This document shows, one piece after another, positions 15,214 to 23,013 of a stretch of 24,034 nucleotides of DNA. The DNA lies in assembly GCA_050010255.1 (NCBI GenBank), contig JBEKLJ010000019.1, positions 1 through 24,034 on the forward strand. Reading direction: 5' to 3'. The translations under genes and the position numbers were made by a program. Each line of letters opens with the position of its first letter. Position 1 is the first letter of the stretch. The stretch comes from JBEKLJ01 sp050010255. GTDB lineage: Bacteria > Acidobacteriota > Terriglobia > Bryobacterales > Bryobacteraceae. The notes under the pieces were generated by a model that saw only the letters and a program-made list of their open reading frames with translations, did not search any database and was not told where the DNA came from.

Positions 15214-16662
15214 CTACGTCCAACGCCCGGCCAGCGGCGCCAGGGGTTCGGCGATCGACTGGAAGCGCAACAGGCGCACCACGTCGCGGTCCTTGAGCGA
15301 GACCAGCGGCATGATGCCGTTCTCCAGCAGCGCCTCGGCCTGCGCCTCCCGCATGAGCACTTCGGCGCAGGGCTTGACCTTGTCCTCGCCGTCTTCCCGA
15401 TAGACGTGCAGCGGCAGACCGTCCAGGTCCCGCGCCGAGGCGGGCCGCCACTGCCGCCGGCTGGCGTCGAGCTCCTGCGCGAGCAGGCACAGGCAGGCCA
15501 GCGCCGGGTTCCCCCAGAGGTAGGCCTCGTGCTCGTGCTGCGGCATCTCTTCGAAGGCGAAGCGCTCGGTCGGCGCCGTCTCCTTGCCGTAGGGCAGCCG
15601 GAGGAGGAACCGCGGCATCGCCAGCCCCATCCAGGGCGCTTGGGGCAGCCGGCGCATCATGGTCCACGACTCACCGGCGAGCCGCTGGAGCAGCCGCGGG
15701 CTGGCGCCGGCCAGGAAGGGCGCTTCGGCCTCGCGCGCGATGGCGCCCAGCCGCGCCAGCAGCTTCAGGTCCGGCTCGCTCTGGTCGAAGTAGTAGTCGC
15801 CGGCGAGCAGCCCCCAGGGCTCGGCGCCGGGCGTGCCCACGGTCTGCTCGACGAGGAGCTTGTACAGGTCCGAGGCGCGCAGGTCTTCGCGCGCCGCCTC
15901 GAGCATCGCCCCCAGCTCCGCCTTGGAGATGTCCAGCAGGAAGAGCTTCAACCCCACGCCGGTCTCCAGGCGCCGCAGCAGGAAGAAGAGCGCGCGCCAG
16001 GCGGCCTCGAGCTCCTGAAAGCCGGGCTGGTGGAGCAGCGCGCGCATCTGGGCCGTGATGGCCGAATCCACCTGCGCGATGAGCTCGGCCTGCCGCGGGT
16101 CGGCCCCGGGCACCAGGTGCGGCGCCACCAGATCGCGGATCAGCCGCTCCCAATCATCCAGGGCGCGTCGCGGGCGCGCCGCCGCGGGTTGGCCCAGCAG
16201 CTCGTCGAGCGTCACCTTGCCGGCCGGAGGCGCTGGTGCTGGGGCCGCCGGGGCAGCCGGGCGCAGGGCTTCGGCCGCGGCGGCGAAGGTCGCGCGATCG
16301 CCCAGCTTCTCGCGGGTCTCGCGGAGCGCGCCGAACAGCTCCGCCGCTTCGAAGATGCGGTCGGGATGAAAGTCCTCGAGCTCGCGGAACCGCAGCGCAA
16401 TCGGCGCCGATTCGGCGCCCGTCACGGGCAGGCGCAGCTCGGGCCGCAGCTTCTCAAGCACTTGCTCGAAGTTGTCAGGGTCGATCCGGACGGGCTTCCG
16501 CCCGGTCAGCGTCGCCTCGCAAACGCCCCGGTTGGCGCGGCCGCTGAAATCGCCCAGCACGAGGATGCGAAACGGGGTTTCGGGCTCTGGGCGCTCGAGC
16601 CGCGGCCTGGGCCGCGCTTCGATGTCCAGCTCAACATCGGCAAGAGAGGAATACTTCGGCAT
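15214..16662 (-). CDS. Fused TssB-TssC-like contractile sheath protein (type VI secretion-like)
   Basis: A 482-residue protein. Residues about 25-120 resemble TssB/VipA (PFRILVLGDFSGRANRG, KPVRIDPDNFEQVLEKL, LRFRELEDFHPDRIFEA). A low-complexity Ala/Pro linker covers 131-149, and about 200-482 resemble TssC/VipB (LLHQPGFQELEAAWRALFFL, then KLFLLDISKAEL and GLLAGDYYFDQ). In standard systems these are two proteins of about 165 and 495 residues that co-assemble into a contractile tube; here both are joined and the TssC part is shortened. ATG 16662 follows a TATAAT box at a suitable distance. No Hcp, VgrG, baseplate or membrane-complex genes are in view. The gene upstream on the same strand is a Clp-type ATPase, which invites comparison with the ClpV-sheath pairing. 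It could be a structural homologue with another use. Confidence 0.82.
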   Translation of the reverse strand: MPKYSSLADVELDIEARPRPRLERPEPETPFRILVLGDFSGRANRGVCEATLTGRKPVRIDPDNFEQVLEKLRPELRLPVTGAESAPIALRFRELEDFHPDRIFEAAELFGALRETREKLGDRATFAAAAEALRPAAPAAPAPAPPAGKVTLDELLGQPAAARPRRALDDWERLIRDLVAPHLVPGADPRQAELIAQVDSAITAQMRALLHQPGFQELEAAWRALFFLLRRLETGVGLKLFLLDISKAELGAMLEAAREDLRASDLYKLLVEQTVGTPGAEPWGLLAGDYYFDQSEPDLKLLARLGAIAREAEAPFLAGASPRLLQRLAGESWTMMRRLPQAPWMGLAMPRFLLRLPYGKETAPTERFAFEEMPQHEHEAYLWGNPALACLCLLAQELDASRRQWRPASARDLDGLPLHVYREDGEDKVKPCAEVLMREAQAEALLENGIMPLVSLKDRDVVRLLRFQSIAEPLAPLAGRWT

Positions 16663-16687
16663 AGGCGCTCGCAGGTGCTCGGGGGGT

Positions 16688-16693
16688 ATTATA
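16688..16693 (-). promoter_or_regulatory. Putative -10 box of the sheath gene
   Basis: A perfect TATAAT on the minus strand, 25 bases before the ATG at 16662, so the sheath gene probably has its own promoter and need not depend on the ATPase gene. The -35 region would fall at the left arm of the R1 hairpin; no TTGACA-like sequence is seen. Confidence 0.5.
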
Positions 16694-16714
16694 AGCCGCC
16701 GCCGCGCGGGAGCG

Positions 16715-16795
16715 CTAGCCCGCTTTTCTCACCACGACCGTGGCGAGGCGCGATGAGAGGGCCGCAGCAGGTTGTTGGTGAGAAATGCGGGCTAG
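16715..16795. repeat. R1 hairpin element (complete palindromic form, includes R1 copy 3)
   Basis: Arms 16715-16734 and 16776-16795 are inverted repeats matching at 19 of 20 positions (CTAGCCCGC, one mismatch, then TTTCTCACCA), with a 41-base loop. The right half (16761-16792) is the 32-base R1 unit also found at 11036 and 14711, where only this half is present. It lies between the ATPase and sheath genes and has the form of a REP- or MITE-like non-autonomous element. Confidence 0.75.
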
Positions 16796-16853
16796 AGGTG
16801 TTTGCGAGACGTGGGCGTTCCGCCGCCCTGGGCGCCGTGCCATTAGCGAAGTA

Positions 16854-18029
16854 CTACCCCCTGCGCGAGGAGCCGGCGCGGGTGGCGCGGCCCGGCTCCG
16901 CGGCCGCGCTTGAGGCACGCGCCGCGGCGGGGTAGGGAACCGGCGCCTCCGCCAGCTCGGCCAGCGCGCCGGCCGGTATGCCCCCGGCCTTCTTGAGGAA
17001 GACCATCTGCCCCGCCGCCGCGTCGTAGTCCACGCGGATCCAGTCCCCGCCGCGGACCTGTTCGGTCGCCACCAGGTTGGACATGGGCTCGACCAGGTGG
17101 CGCTCGATGGCGCGCTTGAGGTGACGCGCGCCGTACTTCATGTCCGTCCCTTCCGCCAGCACGAAGTTCTTGGCGCTGGCCGTGAGAGTGAACAGGAACG
17201 GGTTGGTTGTGGTGGCCTGGAAGACCCGCTGCTGGACCAGGCGCAGCTCGATGTCGAGAATCTTCCGCAGCTCGGCCTCGCCCAGAGGCTTGAAGACCAC
17301 GATCTTGTCCAGCCGGTTGATGAACTCCGGCGTGAACTTCCGCCGCGCCGCCTCGATGGCGGCCGCGGAGATCTTGCCCGAGAGCCGCTCGTCGGGTGTG
17401 TAGCTCTTCTGCTCCTGCGGACTCACCTGGAAGCCCAGTTTCGGGCTCAGGATGCTGCTCATCTCGCCCGCGCCGAGGTTGCTGGTCAGGAAGATCATGG
17501 CCCGCGAGAAATCCACGCGGCGGTTGTCGCCCAGCGTCAGCGTGGCCTTGTCCAGGATGCCCAGCAGCAGGTTCCACAGAGCGTCGCTGGCCTTTTCGAT
17601 CTCGTCGAACAGGACGAAGCTGACCTTCGCCTTCTCGGTATGGTACTGGTTGAGCAGGTCCTGGCTCAGAAGCGGGTGCGTCTCGCGATGCCCCAGGTAG
17701 CCCGGCGGCGAGCCGATCAGTTTCGCGATCTCGTGACTGTGCTGGAACTCGGCGCAATCCACCTTGAGGACCGCGCGCGCGGTGCCGGCCAACGCTTCCG
17801 CCGTCGCTTCCACGATGCGGGTCTTGCCCGACCCCGTCGGTCCCAGGAACAGGAAGCTCCCGATCGGCCGCCCCGGAGCCTTCAGGCCAGTCAGGTGCAT
17901 CTGGTAGACGCCCACGATCTGCTCGACCGCCTCGTCCTGCCCGACAATGTCTCGCTTGAGGCTGGCTTCGAGCGACTCCGCGTCGCGGCCCGTCTTGGTG
18001 GGATCCAGCGCCATGTTCAACCGAGGCAT
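16854..18029 (-). CDS. Single-ring Clp-type AAA+ ATPase (ClpA/C D2-like unfoldase)
   Basis: A 391-residue protein with one AAA_2 module and a ClpB-D2-small-like C-terminal domain. It has Walker A GPTGSGKT (63-70), pore loop GYLG (110-113), Walker B VLFDEIEKA (139-147), sensor-1 LTSNLGAGE (N184), Arg finger FINRLDKIVVF (R239) and sensor-2 GARHLKRAIERHL (R302). It lacks a ClpN domain, a first ATPase ring and the ClpX zinc finger. After sensor-1, SPKLGF puts LGF where ClpC has VGF and ClpA IGL, the loop that docks on ClpP; ClpB and ClpV have no such loop. It ends in an Ala/Arg/Ser-rich tail. ATG 18029 is used; TTG 18038, just after a GAGAGGGG, is an alternative. Next downstream is the fused sheath gene, a possible substrate. 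Confidence 0.85.
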   Translation of the reverse strand: MPRLNMALDPTKTGRDAESLEASLKRDIVGQDEAVEQIVGVYQMHLTGLKAPGRPIGSFLFLGPTGSGKTRIVEATAEALAGTARAVLKVDCAEFQHSHEIAKLIGSPPGYLGHRETHPLLSQDLLNQYHTEKAKVSFVLFDEIEKASDALWNLLLGILDKATLTLGDNRRVDFSRAMIFLTSNLGAGEMSSILSPKLGFQVSPQEQKSYTPDERLSGKISAAAIEAARRKFTPEFINRLDKIVVFKPLGEAELRKILDIELRLVQQRVFQATTTNPFLFTLTASAKNFVLAEGTDMKYGARHLKRAIERHLVEPMSNLVATEQVRGGDWIRVDYDAAAGQMVFLKKAGGIPAGALAELAEAPVPYPAAARASSAAAEPGRATRAGSSRRG

Positions 18030-18179
18030 ATTGGTCAAGGCCCCTCTCGATCCTTCTGTCTCATTAGATGCATCTGGGCGGCCAATGGATAGCTGACATT
18101 TCAGCCGGCGGTTGTGGTGTGTCCGGCGGGAGTTCGCAGCCGCAATTCGGATGAAGATATCGCGGTTTCTTCCGGCGGC

Positions 18180-18893
18180 TCAGCTTTTCTTGGGCTTGGA
18201 GGGCCGGATCTCGACCCGGCTGATCAGCGTGCGCTCCGGCATGTGCAGGACCGCGATAACCACCTCGGCAATGTCCTGCGGCGCGATCTTCCAGCTTGCC
18301 GCCGAGGCCGGCGCGCCGAACTCCGTGTCCACGCTGCCCGGCATCACGTAGCAGACGCGCACGTTCTCATAGCGATGATCGAGCATCATCGCCTCGCTGA
18401 AGCCGTTGACCCCGAACTTGGAGGCGTTGTAGGCGGCGCCGCCGGCGAACGGGTTCTTTCCCGCCAGGCTGCTGATGTTGATGACGAACCCGCCGCCCCG
18501 CTGGCGGAAGCGGGACAAAGCCTCGCGGGAGCAGTAGAACAACCCGTCGAGGTTCGTGCCGACTATGCGGCGCCACTGCTCGATGCTGGTGTCCGCGACG
18601 CTCGAGAACGCGCCCACTCCGGCGTTGTTGATCAGAATGTCCAGGCCGCCGAGCTGCTCATCGACCCAGCGGAACAGCGCGGCCACGTCGTCGGGGTTCG
18701 CGACGTCGGCGGCCCGCCCGGCCGCCTTGCCCTGATTGCGCAGTTCGGCGACAGCGCGCTCGACGCCCCCCGCCGTCCGGCCGCAGATGGCGACGGAGGC
18801 GCCGTGGTGGAGCAGCGCCTCGGTAATCGCCCGGCCGATGCCGCGCGTCCCGCCCGTCACCAGCGCGGTTTTGCCCTCGAGAAACCGTTCCAT
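18180..18893 (-). CDS. Short-chain dehydrogenase/reductase (SDR) family oxidoreductase
   Basis: A 237-residue classical SDR. The cofactor loop is TGGTRGIG (14-21), the adenine-pocket Asp is in AADVANPDD, and the structural NNAG follows ILI. The catalytic set is Ser in INISSLAG and Tyr-x-x-x-Lys in YNASKFG. C-terminal PGSVDTEF is the usual substrate-lid start. An Arg after the first strand (ICGRTAGG) favours NADP(H). The substrate cannot be told from sequence. The start at 18893 lies six bases after a GATAAT box, with no Shine-Dalgarno sequence. It is separated from the M48 gene by a strong terminator, so it is probably transcribed alone. Confidence 0.92.
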   Translation of the reverse strand: MERFLEGKTALVTGGTRGIGRAITEALLHHGASVAICGRTAGGVERAVAELRNQGKAAGRAADVANPDDVAALFRWVDEQLGGLDILINNAGVGAFSSVADTSIEQWRRIVGTNLDGLFYCSREALSRFRQRGGGFVINISSLAGKNPFAGGAAYNASKFGVNGFSEAMMLDHRYENVRVCYVMPGSVDTEFGAPASAASWKIAPQDIAEVVIAVLHMPERTLISRVEIRPSKPKKS

Positions 18894-18899
18894 GCGTAC

Positions 18900-18905
18900 A
18901 TTATC
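18900..18905 (-). promoter_or_regulatory. Putative -10 box of the SDR gene
   Basis: GATAAT on the minus strand ends six bases before the ATG at 18893, which implies a leaderless or nearly leaderless mRNA. It sits just after the terminator of the preceding gene, as expected for a separate unit. Confidence 0.4.
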
Positions 18906-18928
18906 CCGCCTCCGGCGCCCGGAAACGC

Positions 18929-18962
18929 AAAAAAACCCACGGCCCCTCGCGGGGGCCGTGGG
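18929..18962 (-). terminator. Intrinsic terminator of the M48 protease gene
   Basis: A perfect 11-bp stem, CCCACGGCCCC (18936-18946) with GGGGCCGTGGG (18952-18962), has a five-base loop. On the minus strand it is followed by seven T (18935-18929). It begins 38 bases past the protease stop and is the clearest terminator in the window. Confidence 0.9.
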
Positions 18963-19000
18963 CGTGCGTCACCTTGAGAAGGAAACGGGACTGGCGACCC

Positions 19001-19993
19001 TCAGTTGCGGCGCTTCAGCGTCGGCCGGTCTTCTTCGTCGCTCTTCTGGCCGCCGGATTCACCGCCGGTCGTGGTCCCGGTGCCGGGCTTCTTGCGCAGC
19101 CGCGGCTTGTTGGCATCCTTATCGTCGATCTTGTGGCGGTTCTCCATCGCCATCAGACGTGCCCTGACGTTGTCGAACTCCGAGGTGTTCACCACGTACT
19201 CGGGCCGGGCCTTGAGGAGTTCCTGGATGTTCCTCTGCGCCGTCCGGATCCGGTCGTCGGTGAGCGGGTGGCTCGAAAAGAGCTGGCTGATAGTGCCGGG
19301 TTTGCGCTTCTCCAGCGTCTGGATCTTCTCGAAGAAGTCCACGAACGCCGTCGGGTCATAACCGGCCTTGTACATGTATTCGAGGCCCAGCATGTCGGCC
19401 TCGGCCTCGAAGGCCCGCGAGAACTTCAGGAACCCGATCGGCACCAGCACACTGGCTGCCTGGCGCACGCCGTAGCCGGCCCAGCCGCCCATGAAGATCA
19501 GCGGGATCGTGGCGAGATTGGCGATGGTGCCTCGGGTGGCCTGGCGCGTTCCATGCCGCGCTGCCACGTGCGCGATCTCGTGCGCCATCACGCCGGCCAG
19601 CTCGGACTCCGACTCGGCCTTCAGGAGCAGGCCCGAATAGACGAAGAAGAACCCGCCGGGCAGCGCGAAGGCGTTCACTTCTTCGCTGTCGATGACTTTG
19701 ATGGTGAAGGGAACCTTGGCATCGGAGTTCCGCACCAGGTTCTGGCCCACGCGGTTGACGTATTCCGACACCACGGGGTCGTCGATCAGCTTGGCTTGGC
19801 GCTCGACTTCCTGGGCCAGCTCCTTGCCGATGGCGATTTCCTTCTCCAGCGAGTAGATGTTTAATCCGCGGCCGACGTCGCGGTTGCCGATCTCGTCCGG
19901 ATCCTTCTTCTTGTCCGCGGCCCAGCCGGCCTGGGGGGCCAGCAAAGCCAGCGCCGTCACCACTGCAAGCGCGACAGAGGAGAGCCGCCTCAT
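19001..19993 (-). CDS. M48-family periplasmic zinc metalloprotease (BepA/LoiP-like)
   Basis: A 330-residue protein. ATG 19993 is chosen because GGAGG lies six bases before it and it opens a signal peptide (MRRLSSVALAVVTALALLAP, cleaved near GWAA); there is no lipobox Cys. The zinc motif is HEIAH (138-142) in ELAGVMAHEIAHVAARHGTR, and the third ligand lies in the AFEAEADMLGLEYM segment. Other M48 landmarks are NAFALPGGFFFVYSGLL and FSSHPLTDDRI. The C-terminus is a charged, Thr/Gly-rich tail (GTGTTTGGESGGQ). It lacks the TPR domain of BepA. Family members degrade misfolded envelope proteins, including stalled outer-membrane proteins, which fits the window's envelope genes although it is not in their operon. 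Confidence 0.92.
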   Translation of the reverse strand: MRRLSSVALAVVTALALLAPQAGWAADKKKDPDEIGNRDVGRGLNIYSLEKEIAIGKELAQEVERQAKLIDDPVVSEYVNRVGQNLVRNSDAKVPFTIKVIDSEEVNAFALPGGFFFVYSGLLLKAESESELAGVMAHEIAHVAARHGTRQATRGTIANLATIPLIFMGGWAGYGVRQAASVLVPIGFLKFSRAFEAEADMLGLEYMYKAGYDPTAFVDFFEKIQTLEKRKPGTISQLFSSHPLTDDRIRTAQRNIQELLKARPEYVVNTSEFDNVRARLMAMENRHKIDDKDANKPRLRKKPGTGTTTGGESGGQKSDEEDRPTLKRRN

Positions 19994-20024
19994 GGAAAAC
20001 CTCCTGCCCAGTAAACCTGCTACA

Positions 20025-20030
20025 AGTATA
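20025..20030 (-). promoter_or_regulatory. Putative -10 box of the M48 protease gene
   Basis: TATACT on the minus strand, 31 bases before the ATG at 19993, leaves a leader of about 25 bases that includes the GGAGG ribosome binding site at 20004-20000. This is the only gene in the window with a textbook leader. Confidence 0.45.
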
Positions 20031-20080
20031 CTCCCGGCACACATCCGGGCTAGCCAACGTTCTCCCTCACCTGTTTAACG

Positions 20081-20086
20081 TATCCT
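20081..20086 (+). promoter_or_regulatory. Putative -10 box of the aminotransferase gene
   Basis: TATCCT ends seven bases before the ATG at 20094. There is no Shine-Dalgarno sequence in TTCTAGG, so a leaderless start is likely. No -35 is clear. Confidence 0.35.
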
Positions 20087-20093
20087 TTCTAGG

Positions 20094-21236
20094 ATGGGTT
20101 GCGAGGAAACTGCCAGTCTCGTCCCGCCTCTCTGGGAGGAGTACCGGGACCAGTTCCCGGTCGCCGAGCGCTTTCTTTACCTGAACCATGCGGCCGTGGC
20201 GCCGCTGTCGAAGGCCGCCGCCGACGCCATGAAGCTGCTGACCGAAGATGCGTGGCGCTACGGCGCCCTCCACTATTCGGCCTGGCTGGAAGCCTGCGAG
20301 GGCGTGCGGCAGGCCGGGGCGCGGCTGATCGGCGCCGACCGCGACGAGATCGCCATCCTCAAGAACACCTCCGAGGGCCTGGCCACGATTGCGCTCGGAC
20401 TGGATTGGCGGCCCGGCGACCGCGTGGTGGGCTTCCGGGAGGAGTTCCCCGCCAATGTCTTCCCCTGGAAGAGGTTGGAACGAAAGGGCGTGGCCGTCGA
20501 GTGGCTGTCCGTCACTGACCCGCTGGAGCGCATTGACCAGGCTTGCCGCGGCGCCCGCCTGCTGGCCATCAGCTTCGTGCAGTACCTGGGCGGCCAGCGC
20601 GCGGACTTGCAGGCCATCGGAGAGATTTGCGCCCGCCGTGGCTGCCTGCTGGTGGTGGATGCGATTCAGGGTCTGGGGGCCTTTCCAATTGACGTGCGGA
20701 AGGCTCGCATCCACGCTTTGGCGGCCGACGGGCACAAGTGGCTGCTGGGTCCCGAAGGTTGTGCCGTCCTATACGTGCAGAAGGACTTGCAGGATTCAAT
20801 CGAGCCGGTTGAGTTCGGTTGGACCAACGTCGCCAACTACCACGACTACGCCAGCCGCGACATGACCCTGCGAGCCGACGCCGGCCGCTACGAGTGCGGC
20901 GCGCTGAACACGGTCGGCTGCTTCGGGCTGCAGGCCGCCATCGAGTTCCTGCTCGAGGTCGGCATTGACCGGATCGCCGCGCATGTTCAAGCCTTGGGCG
21001 ACCGGATCGCGGCCGGCGTGGCCGCCAGGGGTTACCAGGTCCTCGGCCGGCGGACACCCGCCAGCGGCGCCGGCATCGTCAGCTTCCGCAAGGAGGGACT
21101 GGATGCGCACCACGCCGTCAGCCGCCTCCGCGAGCGGGACATCATAGCGGCGGCGCGCCAGGGCTGGGTCCGCGCCTCGCCCCATTTCTACATCGCCCCG
21201 CGTGAGATTGACCGGCTGCTGGAGGCTTTGCCCTGA
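20094..21236 (+). CDS. Class V aminotransferase (cysteine desulfurase/isopenicillin N epimerase-like)
   Basis: A 380-residue PLP enzyme of fold type I. The cofactor Lys is K215 in ADGHKWLLGPEG, the Asp that pairs with the pyridine nitrogen is D189 in LLVVDAIQGLGAF, and NTSEGLATIALGL (91-103) is the phosphate-binding turn. The N-terminus RFLYLNHAAVAPLSKAA is typical of the family. Without an identifiable active-site loop Cys I cannot tell a desulfurase from an epimerase, lyase or aminotransferase, so no reaction is assigned. The gene is single, divergent from the M48 protease and convergent with ribE; only 27 bases separate the stops. Confidence 0.9.
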   Translation: MGCEETASLVPPLWEEYRDQFPVAERFLYLNHAAVAPLSKAAADAMKLLTEDAWRYGALHYSAWLEACEGVRQAGARLIGADRDEIAILKNTSEGLATIALGLDWRPGDRVVGFREEFPANVFPWKRLERKGVAVEWLSVTDPLERIDQACRGARLLAISFVQYLGGQRADLQAIGEICARRGCLLVVDAIQGLGAFPIDVRKARIHALAADGHKWLLGPEGCAVLYVQKDLQDSIEPVEFGWTNVANYHDYASRDMTLRADAGRYECGALNTVGCFGLQAAIEFLLEVGIDRIAAHVQALGDRIAAGVAARGYQVLGRRTPASGAGIVSFRKEGLDAHHAVSRLRERDIIAAARQGWVRASPHFYIAPREIDRLLEALP

Positions 21237-21263
21237 GACGCTTGGCCTAGAACCGAAACCCGA

Positions 21264-21908
21264 TCAGTACCCCAGTTCGCGCAGTTTCTCCAGGGTCAGC
21301 TTGGGCTTCGTTTCGCGCGATGGGCCCAGCAGCTTCTCGACGTACTTGGCCAGGATGTCGCACTCGAGATTCAGGCGGTCGCCCGCGCGGCGGGTCCGGA
21401 GCGTCGTGCTCTGGTAGGTGTGCGGCACGATGGTCACCGCCAGCACGGCGTCTTCGATGCCGGCGACGGTGAGGCTGATGCCGTCGATGGCGATCGAGCC
21501 CTTCTCAACCACGTAGCGCTCCAACTCCTCCGGGATGCGGAGGGTCAGCCACCAGTTGCCGTTGCCGAGCGGCTCCAGGGCCAGCAACTCGCCCGTGCCA
21601 TCGACGTGGCCCTGGACGAGGTGGCCGTCGAGCCGGCCGGAGGCCGCGAGCGGCCGCTCGAGGTTGACGACGGAACCGGCGCGGAGGCCGCCCAGGTTGC
21701 TGCGGCTAAGCGTCTCGGGCGAGACGTCGGCCGAAAAGCTGCCGGGGCGGACGCTGGCAACCGTCAGACAGACGCCGTCGACGGCCACGCTGGCGCCAAT
21801 GGCGGCATCCTCCAGCACCTTGCGGCAGCGGACTTCGAGCCGGGCGCTCGGGGGCTGCGCGGCCAGGCCGGCGACCTCGCCGATCTCCTCGATGATTCCG
21901 GTGAACAC
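21264..21908 (-). CDS. ribE: Riboflavin synthase, alpha subunit
   Basis: A 214-residue enzyme that turns two 6,7-dimethyl-8-ribityllumazines into riboflavin. It has the classic start MFTGIIEEIGEV (initiated at GTG 21908) and two lumazine-binding repeats, 1-97 and about 98-190. Each contains the S/G-x-x-x-x-x-D-G-x-x-L/S-T core: ASVAVDGVCLTV in the first and GSIAIDGISLTV in the second. SPETLSRSNLG and VPHTYQSTTL close the two halves. The length is normal. It starts one base after the ribD stop, so it is the last gene of the ftsY-ribD-ribE operon. ribBA and ribH are not in the window. Confidence 0.95.
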   Translation of the reverse strand: MFTGIIEEIGEVAGLAAQPPSARLEVRCRKVLEDAAIGASVAVDGVCLTVASVRPGSFSADVSPETLSRSNLGGLRAGSVVNLERPLAASGRLDGHLVQGHVDGTGELLALEPLGNGNWWLTLRIPEELERYVVEKGSIAIDGISLTVAGIEDAVLAVTIVPHTYQSTTLRTRRAGDRLNLECDILAKYVEKLLGPSRETKPKLTLEKLRELGY

Positions 21909-21909
21909 G

Positions 21910-23013
21910 TCAGCGCTCCTTGACCAACCATGCCTCGACTGCGAACTCGTCCTCGGTGATCCGTGCGAGCTTCACGTTGCGAAACAGGATGGCTTCGCGG
22001 CGGCTGCGGCGGCCCGCGCCGCCGGCCACCGGCAGGGACTGGAGACCGCCGAGGATCTTGGGGGCGTAATAGAAGAAGATCTTGTCGGCGACGCCCTCTT
22101 CGAGCAACGACCAGTTCAGCTTGCTGCCAGCCTCGACCATGAGCGAAAGGCAGGACTCGCCCCCCAGGTGCTCGACCAGCGCGCGCAGGTTGACGCGGCC
22201 GCCCAGGCCATCCAAGGTGACAACCTTGACGCCGCGCTCTTCGAGCGCCCGCCGGCGGTCCGTGGAGGCGGCCGAGGTGGTCACCACCAGCACATCGGAA
22301 CGCGCGCTCGAGACCATGCGCGAGTGCAGCGGGAGACGGAGTTGCGAATCGGCTACGATGCGCAGGAGCGGCCGGCTGCGCTCCAGGCCGGTGCGGTCGG
22401 TGAGCAGGCAGTCATCGCCCAGCACAGTGCCGATGCCGGTGAGGATGGCGTCGGAGTGGTGGCGAAGCTGCTGGACGTGGGCGCGGGCCCGCTCGCTGGT
22501 GATCCACCCCTGGTTGTCTTCCGGCGCGGCGATCTTGCCGTCCAGCGTGATGGCGGCCTTCAAGGTGACTAGCGGGCGGCCGGTGCGCATGAAGTGGATG
22601 AAGGGCTGGTTCAGCTCCTCGGCCTCGGCGGCGTAGGCGGAGTCGATCTGGACCGCGACGCCGGCGCTGCGCAGGCGGCCGAAGCCCTGGCCGGCGACGC
22701 GCGGGTTAGGGTCCTCCATGGCGGCGACGACCCGGGCGACGCCGGCCTCGATCAGCGCCTCCACACAAGGGCCGGTGCGGCCGGCGTGGCAGCAGGGCTC
22801 CAGGTTGATGTAGAGCGTGGCGCCGCGCGCCTTCTCGCCGGCCTGTTCAAGCGCCAGCGCTTCGGCGTGCTCGCGGCCGGCGTAAGTGTGGAAGCCGCGG
22901 CCCACGATCTCGCCGTCGCGCACCAGCACCGCCCCAACCGCCGGGTTAGGGCTGGTTCGGCCGAGGCCCTGCCGCGCCAGGTCGAGCGCCTGGCGCATGT
23001 AGTCCGGGTTCAT
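21910..23013 (-). CDS. ribD: Bifunctional riboflavin deaminase-reductase
   Basis: A 367-residue, two-domain enzyme that carries out the second and third steps of riboflavin synthesis on the GTP-derived pyrimidine. The N-terminal cytidine-deaminase-like domain (1-145) has H49-A-E51 and the zinc set PCCHAGRTGPC (73-83), with Gly where Pro is more usual. The C-terminal reductase domain (from about 150) starts RPLVTLKAAITLDGKIA, has ITSERARAHVQQLRHHSDAI and GIGTVLGDDCLLT, and ends with the GG-rich segment KILGGLQSLPVAGG. The ATG overlaps the ftsY stop by four bases (ATGA). No FMN riboswitch precedes it, as expected for an operon-internal gene. Confidence 0.95.
   Translation of the reverse strand: MNPDYMRQALDLARQGLGRTSPNPAVGAVLVRDGEIVGRGFHTYAGREHAEALALEQAGEKARGATLYINLEPCCHAGRTGPCVEALIEAGVARVVAAMEDPNPRVAGQGFGRLRSAGVAVQIDSAYAAEAEELNQPFIHFMRTGRPLVTLKAAITLDGKIAAPEDNQGWITSERARAHVQQLRHHSDAILTGIGTVLGDDCLLTDRTGLERSRPLLRIVADSQLRLPLHSRMVSSARSDVLVVTTSAASTDRRRALEERGVKVVTLDGLGGRVNLRALVEHLGGESCLSLMVEAGSKLNWSLLEEGVADKIFFYYAPKILGGLQSLPVAGGAGRRSRREAILFRNVKLARITEDEFAVEAWLVKER

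Noticed and set aside
15214..18029. Calling the AAA+ protein ClpV (TssH) because it lies next to a sheath gene
   Set aside because: It has one ATPase ring, no ClpV N-domain and a ClpP-type LGF loop; context alone does not support the name.
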